Made by a program: the position numbers and the translations under genes
Notes under the pieces: generated by a model
Seen by the model: the letters and a program-made list of their open reading frames with translations, nothing else
What the model was told of the DNA's origin: nothing
Databases searched by the model: none
Shown here: in pieces, positions 16,243-24,595 of the stretch
Position numbering within the stretch: the first letter of the stretch is position 1
Layout of the letters: the number at the start of each line of letters is the position of its first letter
Origin: Humidesulfovibrio mexicanus
Lineage (GTDB): Bacteria > Desulfobacterota > Desulfovibrionia > Desulfovibrionales > Desulfovibrionaceae
Direction: 5' to 3'
Length of the DNA: 64,000 nt
NCBI RefSeq assembly: GCF_900188225.1
Contig: NZ_FZOC01000005.1
Span: 124,001-188,000 of the forward strand

Positions 16243-17715
16243 ATGGCGGAGAGGAAGAGACGGACCCTGTTCATCGTCGTGGTGGCGCTGGCGCTGGCGT
16301 ATTTCATCATTCCCTACGGCTGCGCCCCCGGCAAGCCGGAGATGGTCAAAACCGTGCAGATACCCGACGGCGAGATTGATCCCGAACTGTGGGGCAAGGC
16401 GTATCCGGAAGAGTATGAGAGCTGGAAAAAGACCGACGAGCCCGAGCCCGCAGGCAAGAGCAAGTACAAGAAGGGTTTCGACGCGGACCACATCACCTAC
16501 GACAAGCTGGCCGAATACCCGTACATGGCCGTGCTGTTCAACGGCTGGGGCTTCGGCGTGGAGTTCAACGAGCCCAAGGGCCACGCCCGTATGCTGCGCG
16601 ACCAGATCGAGGTTGACGCGAGCAGGTTGAAGAGCGGCGGGGTGTGCCTCTCGTGCAAGACGCCCTATGCCCCGCAACTGCAGCAGCAACTGGGCGAGGA
16701 CTACTACAAGAAGCCGTACAAGGAGATTCTGGCCATGATCCCGGAGAAGAACCGGGAACTGGGCGTGGCCTGCATAGACTGCCACGACAACAAGGACATG
16801 GGGCTCAAGCTTTCGCGCGGGTTCACCCTTGGCGCGGCGCTGAAGGATATGAACGTGGACCAGGCCAAGCTGACCCGGCAGGAGAAGCGTTCCGCCGTGT
16901 GCGCGCAATGCCACGTCACGTACAACATCCCCAAGAATGCGGAGATGCAGTCGGTCGGCCTGTTCTTCCCCTGGCAGGGAAGCACATGGGGCGCCATCAA
17001 CATCGAGAACATCATCAAGGTCATCCGCTCCAGCGATTCGCACCGCGAGTGGAAGCAAAGCGTCACCGGCTTCAAGATGGGCTTCATCCGCCATCCGGAA
17101 TTCGAGCTGTTCAGCAACAACAGCGTGCACTGGAAGGCCGGGGCCTCCTGCGCGGACTGCCACATGCCCTACACCAAGGTCGGCGTGAAGAAGATTAGCG
17201 ACCACCGCGTGATGAGCCCGCTCAAGAACGACATGAAGGCCTGTATGCAGTGCCATACCCAGACGGCGGAATGGCTCAAGGGCCAGGTGACCGCCATCCA
17301 GGACCGCACGGTGTCCTTGCAGATTCGCGCGGGCTATGCCGCCGCCACCCTGGCCAAGCTGTTCGAGACCACGCACAAGGCCCAGGCCGAGGGCAAGGCC
17401 ATTGACGCGGCGCTGTACGACAAGGCGCGCGACTACTACGAGGAGGCGTTCTACCGCTGGCTGTTCATCGCGGCGGAGAATTCCGTGGGCTTCCACAACC
17501 CCACGGAGGCCATGCGCGTGCTGGGCGACTCCGTCGCCCTGTCGGTCAAGGCCGAGGGCTACCTGCGCCAAGCCCTGACCAAGGCCGGTCTTGACGTTCC
17601 CCTCAAGATCGACCTGGAGCTGGCCAAGTACCTTGAAGGCCGCGGCGACAAGAAGATCAAGTGGGATAAGAGCCAGGAGTTCAAGGACCCCTTCGGCGTG
17701 CAGGACCACTTCTAA
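16243..17715 (+). CDS. nrfA: Cytochrome c nitrite reductase, catalytic pentaheme subunit NrfA
   Basis: The 490-residue enzyme reduces nitrite to ammonium with six electrons. The catalytic heme site is CLSCK, where Lys replaces the usual His ligand. It is followed by four CxxCH sites: CIDCH, CAQCH, CADCH and CMQCH. The conserved HMPYTK stretch follows the fourth. An N-terminal hydrophobic segment (~residues 8-25) ending in YGCAP can act as an uncleaved anchor or a weak lipobox. The start at 16243 lies 6 bp after GAGGAGG. Together with NrfH it forms the membrane-bound NrfHA complex known from Desulfovibrio. A strong terminator follows. Confidence 0.97.
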   Translation: MAERKRRTLFIVVVALALAYFIIPYGCAPGKPEMVKTVQIPDGEIDPELWGKAYPEEYESWKKTDEPEPAGKSKYKKGFDADHITYDKLAEYPYMAVLFNGWGFGVEFNEPKGHARMLRDQIEVDASRLKSGGVCLSCKTPYAPQLQQQLGEDYYKKPYKEILAMIPEKNRELGVACIDCHDNKDMGLKLSRGFTLGAALKDMNVDQAKLTRQEKRSAVCAQCHVTYNIPKNAEMQSVGLFFPWQGSTWGAINIENIIKVIRSSDSHREWKQSVTGFKMGFIRHPEFELFSNNSVHWKAGASCADCHMPYTKVGVKKISDHRVMSPLKNDMKACMQCHTQTAEWLKGQVTAIQDRTVSLQIRAGYAAATLAKLFETTHKAQAEGKAIDAALYDKARDYYEEAFYRWLFIAAENSVGFHNPTEAMRVLGDSVALSVKAEGYLRQALTKAGLDVPLKIDLELAKYLEGRGDKKIKWDKSQEFKDPFGVQDHF

Positions 17716-17741
17716 CTCCGCCGGATTCGGCTGAACAAACC

Positions 17742-17778
17742 AAAGGCCCGTCGCGCAAGCGGCGGGCCTTTATTTGTT
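17742..17778 (+). terminator. Intrinsic terminator of nrfHA
   Basis: A 13-bp stem (17742-17754 with 17759-17771, one wobble) with a GCAA tetraloop is followed by TTTATTTGTTTT-type U-rich sequence, 26 bp after the nrfA stop. Confidence 0.92.
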
Positions 17779-17783
17779 TTGCG

Positions 17784-17813
17784 TTGACAACTGTTGTGTA
17801 TCGTATTTATGTT
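17784..17813 (+). promoter_or_regulatory. Sigma70-type promoter of the DUF3892 gene
   Basis: A perfect TTGACA (17784-17789) is followed after 18 nt by TATGTT (17808-17813). The predicted transcript start near 17820 excludes the ATG at 17809 and supports the start at 17839. Confidence 0.6.
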
Positions 17814-17838
17814 CGCGCGGGGGGGCATGGAGGATTCA

Positions 17839-18126
17839 ATGGCCTCATCACATAGAATCGATTGCATCAACAAAACGGACAGGCAGAGCGCGCACGAACG
17901 GATCCGTTCGGTAGGGGGCGCAAACAATGATGGGAGTAAATGGAGGATTGCACAGGAGGAGGCAATCGCCGGGATTGAGTCTGGGAAATGGGCTTTCTAT
18001 GTTTCGGTGGCAGGGAAGAGTGTCGATGTCGTGGTCGCTGTCAGCGCCCACGGCAACAAATATCTCAAAACAGTGAGCGATGGCGAGCAACCGAACAATT
18101 TGCTCAGCCTTCCAGAATGTAAATAA
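17839..18126 (+). CDS. DUF3892-family protein
   Basis: The 95-residue protein matches the DUF3892 pattern: an IRSVGG start, a [15 protein letters not shown] middle, a [11 protein letters not shown] strand pair, and the closing [18 protein letters not shown]. Function is unknown; members are small stand-alone proteins in many bacteria. The start at 17839 follows GGAGG by five bases and sits downstream of a good promoter. Base use is visibly richer in A and T than in its neighbours, with codons such as AAA, AAT and TTT being common. It lies between two terminated units, which suggests a recently acquired single gene. Confidence 0.8.
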   Translation: MASSHRIDCINKTDRQSAHERIRSVGGANNDGSKWRIAQEEAIAGIESGKWAFYVSVAGKSVDVVVAVSAHGNKYLKTVSDGEQPNNLLSLPECK

Positions 18127-18142
18127 CGCTGGTGGCCCCCCA

Positions 18143-18565
18143 TCACCCCGCGCTCTTCACATCCACAATCGGCGTGCCGTCGATGGCTTCCAGCGGGTAC
18201 ACGCGCAGGCGCACGGGCTGGCCCTTTTCCGTGGGCGCAATCTCGCGGATCTCCACCTCGTGCAGGCCCAGCGGATTGGGCCGGTCCGGCGAGCGCGTGG
18301 CGAACACGCCGCGCTTGGCGCGGTTTGTGTCCCCGCGCGGGTGGCACTGCAGCACGGTGCGCTCCCCCTGGTGCAGCCAGGTGATGACCACCACCCGCTG
18401 TCCCGGCGCAAGGCCCAGCAGCGCGGGGGCGAACTCCTCGTCCAGTTCCAGCCAAGCCTCGGGAGCGCCCTCGCTGCCCTGCTTGGGTGCGCCGTCGCGG
18501 TGGGCGATGCCGGACCGCACAACGCCTAAAATCGTCAGCCGGGGATGCTCGCGCAGCATGTCCAT
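18143..18565 (-). CDS. TrmO-family (UPF0066/YaeB) tRNA methyltransferase-like protein
   Basis: The 140-residue protein carries the family hallmark SPDRPNPLGLHEVEI together with RGDTNRAKRGVFATRS. In E. coli TrmO methylates N6 of the threonylcarbamoyl-adenosine at tRNA position 37, using SAM. This protein is shorter than the E. coli one (235 residues) and consists of the core beta-barrel domain only, as in many bacteria. The start at 18565 follows AGGAG. It is downstream of thiL in the same direction, separated by 40 bp. Confidence 0.8.
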   Translation of the reverse strand: MDMLREHPRLTILGVVRSGIAHRDGAPKQGSEGAPEAWLELDEEFAPALLGLAPGQRVVVITWLHQGERTVLQCHPRGDTNRAKRGVFATRSPDRPNPLGLHEVEIREIAPTEKGQPVRLRVYPLEAIDGTPIVDVKSAG

Positions 18566-18605
18566 GGGCCGCTCCTGTGGGGTGGGAGGGTGGAGCCGGG
18601 CAGGG

Positions 18606-19607
18606 TCATGCGGTTTCCCGCCCGGCGAAATGGTCGAAGCCCTGCCGGAGCAGCGCACCGCTGTTCAGCCGCACGCCCGGCTCGGACGAGACCGCGCCGA
18701 TGACGCGCGCCTGCGGCAGCACGGCCAGCACCATGGGCAGGCGCTCCGGGCTGGTGCTGGCCAGCAGCGCGTAATCCTCGCCGCCGAGCAGCGCGGCCTC
18801 CACGGGGTCTTCCCCGCGCGCGGAAAAGTAGGCCGCCACTTCCGGGTGCAACTGGTCGCCGTTGAGGGAGATGTCCGCCCCGTAGGGGCCGAGAAAGCGC
18901 GGCAGGTCGCGCGTCAGCCCGTCGGAAACGTCCATGAGCCCGGACACGGCCGGGCCGTCCGCGGTGACGATCTGCGCCAGGGCGAGGCCTTCGGCGATGC
19001 GCGGTTCCGGCCGGAGGTGCGCGGCGCGGGCTGCTGGCCAGGCCGCGGGATCGCACTCCCCGCGGCACTCCAGTTCCAGAAGCCCGGCGCGCGCCAGGCC
19101 GATGTCGCCCAGCAGGAGCAGGGCGTCGCCCGGACGGGCCTGCCCGCGCTTGAGCAGCCGCCCGGAGGGGCCGGGCCTGCCCAGCACCACGACATCCAGC
19201 GCCAGGACAGGGCCACGGCTCAAGTCGCCGCCGATGAGCGGCAGCGAAAGCCTGCCCGAAAGTTCGGCCATGCCCGCCAGCAACTGGTCCAGAAAGCCGT
19301 CGTCCAGGCCTTCCGGCAGGGCGAGCGACAGGGCGAAGCCCACGGGCGCCGCGCCCATGCCCGCCAAGTCGCTGGCGGCGGCGGCCAGGGCCTTGTGGCC
19401 GATGTCCGCGGGGGAAAAATAGCTGCGGCGGAAATGCACGTTCTCCACGAACAGGTCGGTGCTGAGGCACAGACGGCCGCCGCCCGGCTGGCCGGGGTCC
19501 AGGCCGATGATGGCGCAGTCGTCGCCCCGGCCAAGCAGCACGTGCTCGCCCCGGTCCGGAAAGTGCCTGTCGATGACGGCGAGGAAGTCCTGTTCCGATG
19601 TGGGCAT
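18606..19607 (-). CDS. thiL: Thiamine-monophosphate kinase
   Basis: The 333-residue enzyme phosphorylates thiamine monophosphate to the pyrophosphate cofactor. Motifs of the PurM-like ATP-binding fold are present: GRGDDCAIIG near residue 27, STDLFVENVHF at ~50, GGDLSRG at ~127 and DVSDGLTRDL at ~215. Length is normal. It ends 40 bp before the trmO-like gene and follows the radical SAM gene by 45 bp, so the four minus-strand genes may form one transcript. Confidence 0.93.
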   Translation of the reverse strand: MPTSEQDFLAVIDRHFPDRGEHVLLGRGDDCAIIGLDPGQPGGGRLCLSTDLFVENVHFRRSYFSPADIGHKALAAAASDLAGMGAAPVGFALSLALPEGLDDGFLDQLLAGMAELSGRLSLPLIGGDLSRGPVLALDVVVLGRPGPSGRLLKRGQARPGDALLLLGDIGLARAGLLELECRGECDPAAWPAARAAHLRPEPRIAEGLALAQIVTADGPAVSGLMDVSDGLTRDLPRFLGPYGADISLNGDQLHPEVAAYFSARGEDPVEAALLGGEDYALLASTSPERLPMVLAVLPQARVIGAVSSEPGVRLNSGALLRQGFDHFAGRETA

Positions 19608-19652
19608 ATGGAGAGCCTACCAGGGTTTGGGGAGCGCGTCGAGGGTTGGCGC

Positions 19653-20606
19653 TCACTTTTGGCGGAAGTCCGGCGTCCAGTCCGCGCTTGAGCCCACCTC
19701 CTGCACGCAGCCGCGCCAGAAGCCAAGCTCCTCCAGGGTGCGCCGCGCGGCGGCGTATTCCGCCCGCGTCACGCCCCGATTGATCTCCGGATGGTGCGCC
19801 GCGCGGTGCGCCGGGTAGTACTGGCCCATGAGGCTCACCGCCGTTTCGGTGCCCAGGGTGTCGGCGATCCAGGCCAGCGCCAGATCCACGCGCCCGGCAT
19901 CGCCGGGCAGCAGCAGCAGGCGCACGGCCAGCCCGCGCGTGGCCAGCCCCGTGGCTTCGTCGATGACGAGTGCGCCCACCTGCCGCTGCATTTCCAGAAT
20001 GGCGTGCGTGGCGATGCGCGGATAATCCGGCGCGGCGCTGTAGCGGGCGGCGGCGCGGGCGTCCATGTAGCGCAGGTCGGGCAGGTAGATGTCCACCAGC
20101 CCCTCCAGGCTTAGCAGGGCGTCCACGGTTTCGTACGCGCTGGTGTTCCACACCACGGGCAGGCGCAGGCCGTTCGCCCTGGCCTGGATGAGCGCCGCGC
20201 GCACCTGCGGCGTGTAGTGCGCGGCCGTGACCAGGTTGATGTTGTGTGCGCCGCAAAGCTGCAATTCCAGCATCAAGGCGGTAAGGTCGTCCACGGAACA
20301 ATCGTGTCCGGGCAGGGCTTGGCCAGACACGTCTGGACCGGGCAGGCCGAAGCTGATCTCGTGGTTCTGGCAGTACACGCAGCGCAGGGCGCAGCCGGAG
20401 AAGAAGATCGCGCCGCTGCCGCCGGGACCGGGCTGTGGGCCGCTCAGGAAAGGCTCCTCGCCGGGATGCAGCTGGGCCAGCGCCACGCGCACGGCCGCGC
20501 CCGCGCCGCAGAAGCCCGCCTCTTGGCCGCGCACGGCGTTGCAGGCGCGCGGGCACAGGCGGCAGGGCCGGGTCGGGTCGAAGGAGGGGACGGCCGCGCC
20601 GCTCAT
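19653..20606 (-). CDS. PflX-like radical SAM protein
   Basis: The 317-residue protein has the radical SAM cluster motif C-x3-C-x2-C (CALRCVYCQ). It is preceded by a second cysteine group, CRLCPRAC and later GFCGAG, as in PflX and related pyruvate-formate-lyase-activase homologues. GNxNxxT-like and DLRYMD segments complete the partial TIM barrel. The substrate of this family is not established. The start at 20606 overlaps the stop of the GIY-YIG gene by four bases, so translation is coupled. Confidence 0.85.
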   Translation of the reverse strand: MSGAAVPSFDPTRPCRLCPRACNAVRGQEAGFCGAGAAVRVALAQLHPGEEPFLSGPQPGPGGSGAIFFSGCALRCVYCQNHEISFGLPGPDVSGQALPGHDCSVDDLTALMLELQLCGAHNINLVTAAHYTPQVRAALIQARANGLRLPVVWNTSAYETVDALLSLEGLVDIYLPDLRYMDARAAARYSAAPDYPRIATHAILEMQRQVGALVIDEATGLATRGLAVRLLLLPGDAGRVDLALAWIADTLGTETAVSLMGQYYPAHRAAHHPEINRGVTRAEYAAARRTLEELGFWRGCVQEVGSSADWTPDFRQK

Positions 20607-20917
20607 GTCCCGGCCCCGTGGGCGTTCTCGCCGTGGGAACACTCCCCATAAGCCCGACCGCCGGGCTGGGCCAGCAGAAAGTCCATTTTGCGCGCCCTGG
20701 GGCGCTTCTTGACGGCCAGCTCCAGGCGCAGGGCGGCGGACTTGTCGGCGCAGGGGGCGCTGGCGGCCAGGCGCACGGGCAGGCGCGCGCGGGTGTATTT
20801 TGCGGCCGTGCCCGCGTTGTGCGCGGCCAGGCGGCGGGAAAGATCCGTGGTGACGCCGCAGTACAGGGTGCCGTCGGCGCAGAAAAGCAGGTAGGCGTGC
20901 CAAAGGGATGCGGGCAT
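20603..20917 (-). CDS. GIY-YIG nuclease-fold protein (UPF0213/YhbQ-like)
   Basis: The 104-residue protein is a stand-alone GIY-YIG domain: AYLLFCADGTLYCGVTTD supplies the two short strands, RRLAAHN the catalytic Arg region, and KSAALRLELAVKK the Glu-containing helix. Such small proteins are usually annotated as putative endonucleases; their role is not settled. The last ~15 residues are low-complexity and overlap the radical SAM gene start. Confidence 0.82.
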   Translation of the reverse strand: MPASLWHAYLLFCADGTLYCGVTTDLSRRLAAHNAGTAAKYTRARLPVRLAASAPCADKSAALRLELAVKKRPRARKMDFLLAQPGGRAYGECSHGENAHGAGT

Positions 20918-21057
20918 GGGGCGAGCATAGCGCCGCGCCTGCCGCTTGCCAAGGTGTGCGGGGTCGATATATCTGCAATCGGCCCGGACGGGCCGTCGCA
21001 AGGCTTGGCTTCGCCCCGGCGGGCGCATTTCGCGCCGGTCCACATTTCGGAGGATTC

Positions 21058-23118
21058 GTGTCCAAGATTACTGTGCAGAACGTCGAAAAGTCCTACGGGG
21101 GCGAGACCCTCTTCTCCAGCCTGTCCTTCGAGGCGCAGCCTGGAATGCGCCTGGCCGTGGCCGGGCCCAACGGCACGGGCAAGAGCACGCTCTTGCGCAT
21201 CCTGGCCGGCCGCACCGAGCCTGAGGGCGGCAGCGTGGTCATGAGCAAGGGCGCGCGCGTGGGGTACGTGGCCCAGGAACTTTCCGGCGCGGACCTCGGC
21301 GAGCCGTTGCTCGGCTGGGTGCTTTCGGCCCTGCCCAGCTGGGGCGACTTCTGGCGCGAGTGGGAGCAGGCCGTGGAGGCCCGCGACGAGGCCAGGTTGG
21401 TGAAGCTCTCCGAGCGGCAGCACCGCTTCGAGGAGCAGTACGGCTACAACCCGGAGCACAAGGCCAGGGCCATCCTTTCCGGACTGGGCTTCGAGGAGGG
21501 CGACCTCTCCCGGCGGCTGGAGCACCTCTCCGGCGGCTGGAGAGAGCGCGCCAAGCTGGCCCGCGTGCTGCTGCAGGGGGCGGACGTGCTGCTTCTGGAC
21601 GAGCCCACCAACCACCTGGACCTGGAGGCCGTGCAGTGGCTGGAGGAGTACCTGCTGGCCTTCAAGGGCACGCTGGTCTTCGTGGCGCATGACCGCGTGT
21701 TTCTGGAGCACGTGGGCTCGCACGTGCTGGTGCTGGGCCTTGCCCGGCCGGTATTGCGCCAGGGCTCCTTCAGCGATTTCCTGGCCTGGATGGACGAGAA
21801 CGCCGAGCAGCGCGTGCGCGAGGCCGCCAAGCTCACCGCGCGCATCGACCACGAGCAGGAGTTCATCCGGCGCTTCCGGGTCAAGGCGCGCAAGGCCGCC
21901 CAGGCCCAGAGCAAGCTCAAAAAGGTGGAGAAGCTGCAGGACGAGTTGGACCGGCTCAAGGGCGACGCCTTGGGCGGCCGCGCCGGGCGCAGGCTGTCCT
22001 TCCGCCTGCCGGAGCCCCCGCGCGGCGACAAGGTCGCGGTGAACGCCGTGGACCTGGAGTTCAACTACGACAGCCGCCACGGCCGCGTCCTGTGGCCCAG
22101 GCTCAATTTCCAGATCTTCCGCGGCCGCAAGATCGCCCTGGTGGCGCCAAACGGCGCGGGCAAGTCCACGCTGCTCAAGGTGCTTATGGGAATGCTTGCG
22201 CCCACCCACGGCTACGCCAAACTGGGCCCGGCCACCCAAGTGGGCTATTTCAGCCAGCACCAGACCGAGATCCTTCGGCCCACGGGCACGGTGATGGGCG
22301 AAATGCGCCGCCTGTGCGACCCCAAGTGCACGGAGGAGCAGCTCATGGGCGTGCTGGGGCTCTTCCTGCTGGGCGAGGGCTACTTCGAGCGCCCCGTGGC
22401 CGCTCTTTCCGGCGGGGAGAAGAGCCGACTCGTCATGGCCAGCCTGTTCCTGGGCCGGGCCAACCTGCTCATTCTGGACGAGCCCACCAACCACCTGGAC
22501 TTGGAGACCCGCGAGGGGCTGGTGGCCGCCCTCAAGGACTTCGAGGGCACCATCTTCATGGTGGCGCACGACCGGCACCTGCTGGCCGAGGTGGCCGAGG
22601 AAATCTGGTCCCTTGGGCCGGAGGGCCTGGTGCAGCACCACGAGGGCTTCGAGGCCTACGACGCCAAGCGCCGCGCCGCCCTTGCCGAGGCCCGTCTTGG
22701 CGCCCGGCGCGAGGCCAGGAAGCCGGAAGGCGTCCCCGCCGCCCAGGCCACGGCCAACGCTTCGGCGCAGGCCGCACCCCAGCCGGATGACGACGAGCAG
22801 GGCGCGCGGCGGCTTTCCAAGGAGGAGAAACGCAAGCTGGCGGACAGGCGCAACGCCCTGTCCCGCGCCCTGAAGCCCCTGCGCGACGAATACGCCAAGT
22901 GCGAGAAGGATCTGGAGCGCGTGCTTGGGGAGCAGGGCGAGCTGGAGGCCAAGATGAACGACCCCGCCACCTACGAGAGCGGCGGCGACGCCCTGGCCGT
23001 GAACAGCCAGTACCGCGAGGTGTCCGACTGGGCGGAGAAGCTCATGGAGCGCATGGCCGCCCTGGAGGAGCAGATGGCCCAGGTGCAGGCGAAGATGGGG
23101 GCGGACCTCGATGGTTGA
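21058..23118 (+). CDS. ABC-F family ATPase (Uup/EttA type)
   Basis: The 686-residue soluble protein has two ABC ATPase domains. Walker A motifs are GPNGTGKST (~residue 38) and APNGAGKST (~365). Signatures are LSGGWRERA and LSGGEKSRL, each followed by LDEPTNHLD. An arm/linker with many charged residues separates them, and a C-terminal coiled coil (~590-680) is like that of Uup. There is no membrane part. ABC-F proteins act on the ribosome or, for Uup, on DNA processing. Translation starts at the GTG at 21058, five bases after GGAGG. The mutT-like gene begins within its last codons. Confidence 0.93.
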   Translation: MSKITVQNVEKSYGGETLFSSLSFEAQPGMRLAVAGPNGTGKSTLLRILAGRTEPEGGSVVMSKGARVGYVAQELSGADLGEPLLGWVLSALPSWGDFWREWEQAVEARDEARLVKLSERQHRFEEQYGYNPEHKARAILSGLGFEEGDLSRRLEHLSGGWRERAKLARVLLQGADVLLLDEPTNHLDLEAVQWLEEYLLAFKGTLVFVAHDRVFLEHVGSHVLVLGLARPVLRQGSFSDFLAWMDENAEQRVREAAKLTARIDHEQEFIRRFRVKARKAAQAQSKLKKVEKLQDELDRLKGDALGGRAGRRLSFRLPEPPRGDKVAVNAVDLEFNYDSRHGRVLWPRLNFQIFRGRKIALVAPNGAGKSTLLKVLMGMLAPTHGYAKLGPATQVGYFSQHQTEILRPTGTVMGEMRRLCDPKCTEEQLMGVLGLFLLGEGYFERPVAALSGGEKSRLVMASLFLGRANLLILDEPTNHLDLETREGLVAALKDFEGTIFMVAHDRHLLAEVAEEIWSLGPEGLVQHHEGFEAYDAKRRAALAEARLGARREARKPEGVPAAQATANASAQAAPQPDDDEQGARRLSKEEKRKLADRRNALSRALKPLRDEYAKCEKDLERVLGEQGELEAKMNDPATYESGGDALAVNSQYREVSDWAEKLMERMAALEEQMAQVQAKMGADLDG

Positions 23119-23512
23119 CGCCAGCGGCGCGCTTCTCGTGGTTGCGGGCGTGGTCTGGCGGGACGGGCGCTTCCTTGGAGTGGAGCGCCCTGCGGGCAAG
23201 GCGCACGCGGGCTGGTGGGAGTTCCCCGGCGGCAAGGTGGAGCCGGGCGAGAGCCTAGCGGCCGCGCTGGTGCGCGAGCTTGAGGAGGAGCTCTCCTTCA
23301 CGGCCACGCGGCTCGCCTTCTGGCGCGAGAAACGCTTCGACTATCCGCAAGGGCCGGTGCTTCTGCATTTCTTCCACGTCACGGACTTCACCGGCGAGGT
23401 CATCCCCCGCGAGGGGCAGCGCTTCGCCTGGTTCACTCCCGGTCAGGCGGACGCATCCATTTTTCTGCCCGCCAACGCGGACATCGTGCCCGCGCTTTGC
23501 TGGCCCCTTTGA
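23111..23512 (+). CDS. Nudix hydrolase, MutT-like (8-oxo-dGTP diphosphatase family)
   Basis: The 133-residue protein has a complete Nudix box, GGKVEPGESLAAALVRELEEEL (key residues G-x5-E-x7-R-E-x2-E-E at ~38-59). WWEFPGG just before it is typical of MutT, which removes oxidised dGTP from the nucleotide pool. The ATG at 23111 overlaps the end of the ABC-F gene by 8 bases, indicating coupling. After the stop a 7-bp inverted repeat (23521-23527 with 23542-23548) precedes metF. Confidence 0.88.
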   Translation: MVDASGALLVVAGVVWRDGRFLGVERPAGKAHAGWWEFPGGKVEPGESLAAALVRELEEELSFTATRLAFWREKRFDYPQGPVLLHFFHVTDFTGEVIPREGQRFAWFTPGQADASIFLPANADIVPALCWPL

Positions 23513-23707
23513 GGGCGCGCCCAGGCGCTTCCCCGGCAGGCCGCCTGGCGGTCCGGCCCCTTTGCCTTCCCCGTCCCAGCGCCTTTCGTTTCCGCCCCTG
23601 CGGCCCACGCATTGCGCCCCGCCGCGAGAAGGAGTATGCACTCAATTTCTGCGCCCACCCCGGAGTCCCCCCAATCTTGGCGCGCAACCAGCAAGGAGCG
23701 GAAACGC

Positions 23708-24583
23708 TTGCAGATCGCGGAACTTATCCCCACACGGAAGCCGTTCTTTTCCCTTGAGTTCTTTCCCCCCAAGGAGCGGGAGACCTGGCCCAGGTTTTTT
23801 GCCGAGGTGGAGAAGCTCAAGGCCGTGAACCCTCTGTTCGTCTCGGTGACCTATGGCGCGGGCGGCGGCACCCAGGCCAACACGCTTGACGTGGTCACCC
23901 ACCTCAAGCGCGAGCTGGACCTTGAGCCCATGGCGCACCTGACCTGCGTGGGCGCGTCGTCCGCAGCCCTGCGCGGTTTTCTCGAAGCCATCAGCCGGGC
24001 GGGCATAGACAACGTGTTGGCGCTTCGCGGCGACCCGCCCAAGAACAACCCGGACTTCCGCTTCGAAGGCCAGGAGTTCCAGCACGCCTCGGACCTGGTG
24101 CGCTTCATCCGCACGGAGTTTCCGGCCATGGGCATCGGCGTGGCGGGCATTCCCACCATGCACCCGGAGTCGGCCAGCCTGGACGACGACCTCAAATGGG
24201 TGCGGCACAAGGTGGACGCGGGCGGCCAGTTCGTGGTGAGCCAGCTCTTTTTTGAGAACGAGCTGTTTTTGACCTACGTGAAGCGCCTGCGCGAACGCGG
24301 CGTCACCGTGCCGGTGCTGCCGGGGGTCATGCCCATATTGAGCATGAAGAGCGCGGAGTTCATCGCCACCCTGAATGGCCGGGCGGTGTTCGGCGGCTTC
24401 TACGAGGAGTTGGAGCGCGCCTTTGCCGCGGGCGGCGACGAGGCCGTGCGCGCGCTTGGCCTTGCGCGCGCCGTGGCGCAGGTGCAGGGCCTCATCGACG
24501 CGGGCGTTCCGGGCGTGCATCTGTACACGCTGAACCGGGCCGAGGCCTGCCTTGCAATCGTCGACAAGATCACCTTTCCATAA
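23708..24583 (+). CDS. metF: 5,10-methylenetetrahydrofolate reductase
   Basis: This flavoenzyme reduces methylene-THF to methyl-THF for methionine synthesis, and in anaerobes also serves one-carbon metabolism. Family landmarks are FSLEFFPPK, SVTYGAGGG, ALRGDPP and SQLFFEN. I place the start at the TTG at 23708. AAGGAG lies nine bases upstream, the protein then begins LQIAEL as usual for the family, and the length (291) is normal. An in-frame ATG at 23636 with a nearby GGAG would give 315 residues with an unusual Ser/Pro-rich head. asd follows 12 bp later. Confidence 0.92.
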   Translation: MQIAELIPTRKPFFSLEFFPPKERETWPRFFAEVEKLKAVNPLFVSVTYGAGGGTQANTLDVVTHLKRELDLEPMAHLTCVGASSAALRGFLEAISRAGIDNVLALRGDPPKNNPDFRFEGQEFQHASDLVRFIRTEFPAMGIGVAGIPTMHPESASLDDDLKWVRHKVDAGGQFVVSQLFFENELFLTYVKRLRERGVTVPVLPGVMPILSMKSAEFIATLNGRAVFGGFYEELERAFAAGGDEAVRALGLARAVAQVQGLIDAGVPGVHLYTLNRAEACLAIVDKITFP

Positions 24584-24595
24584 ACGGAGTGCAAC

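Noticed and set aside
18535-23307. A 1590-codon open frame on the minus strand running through thiL, the radical SAM gene and antisense to the ABC-F gene
   Set aside because: It overlaps well-supported genes on both strands and its translation is low-complexity Ala/Arg/Gly/Pro/His typical of antisense frames in GC-rich DNA.
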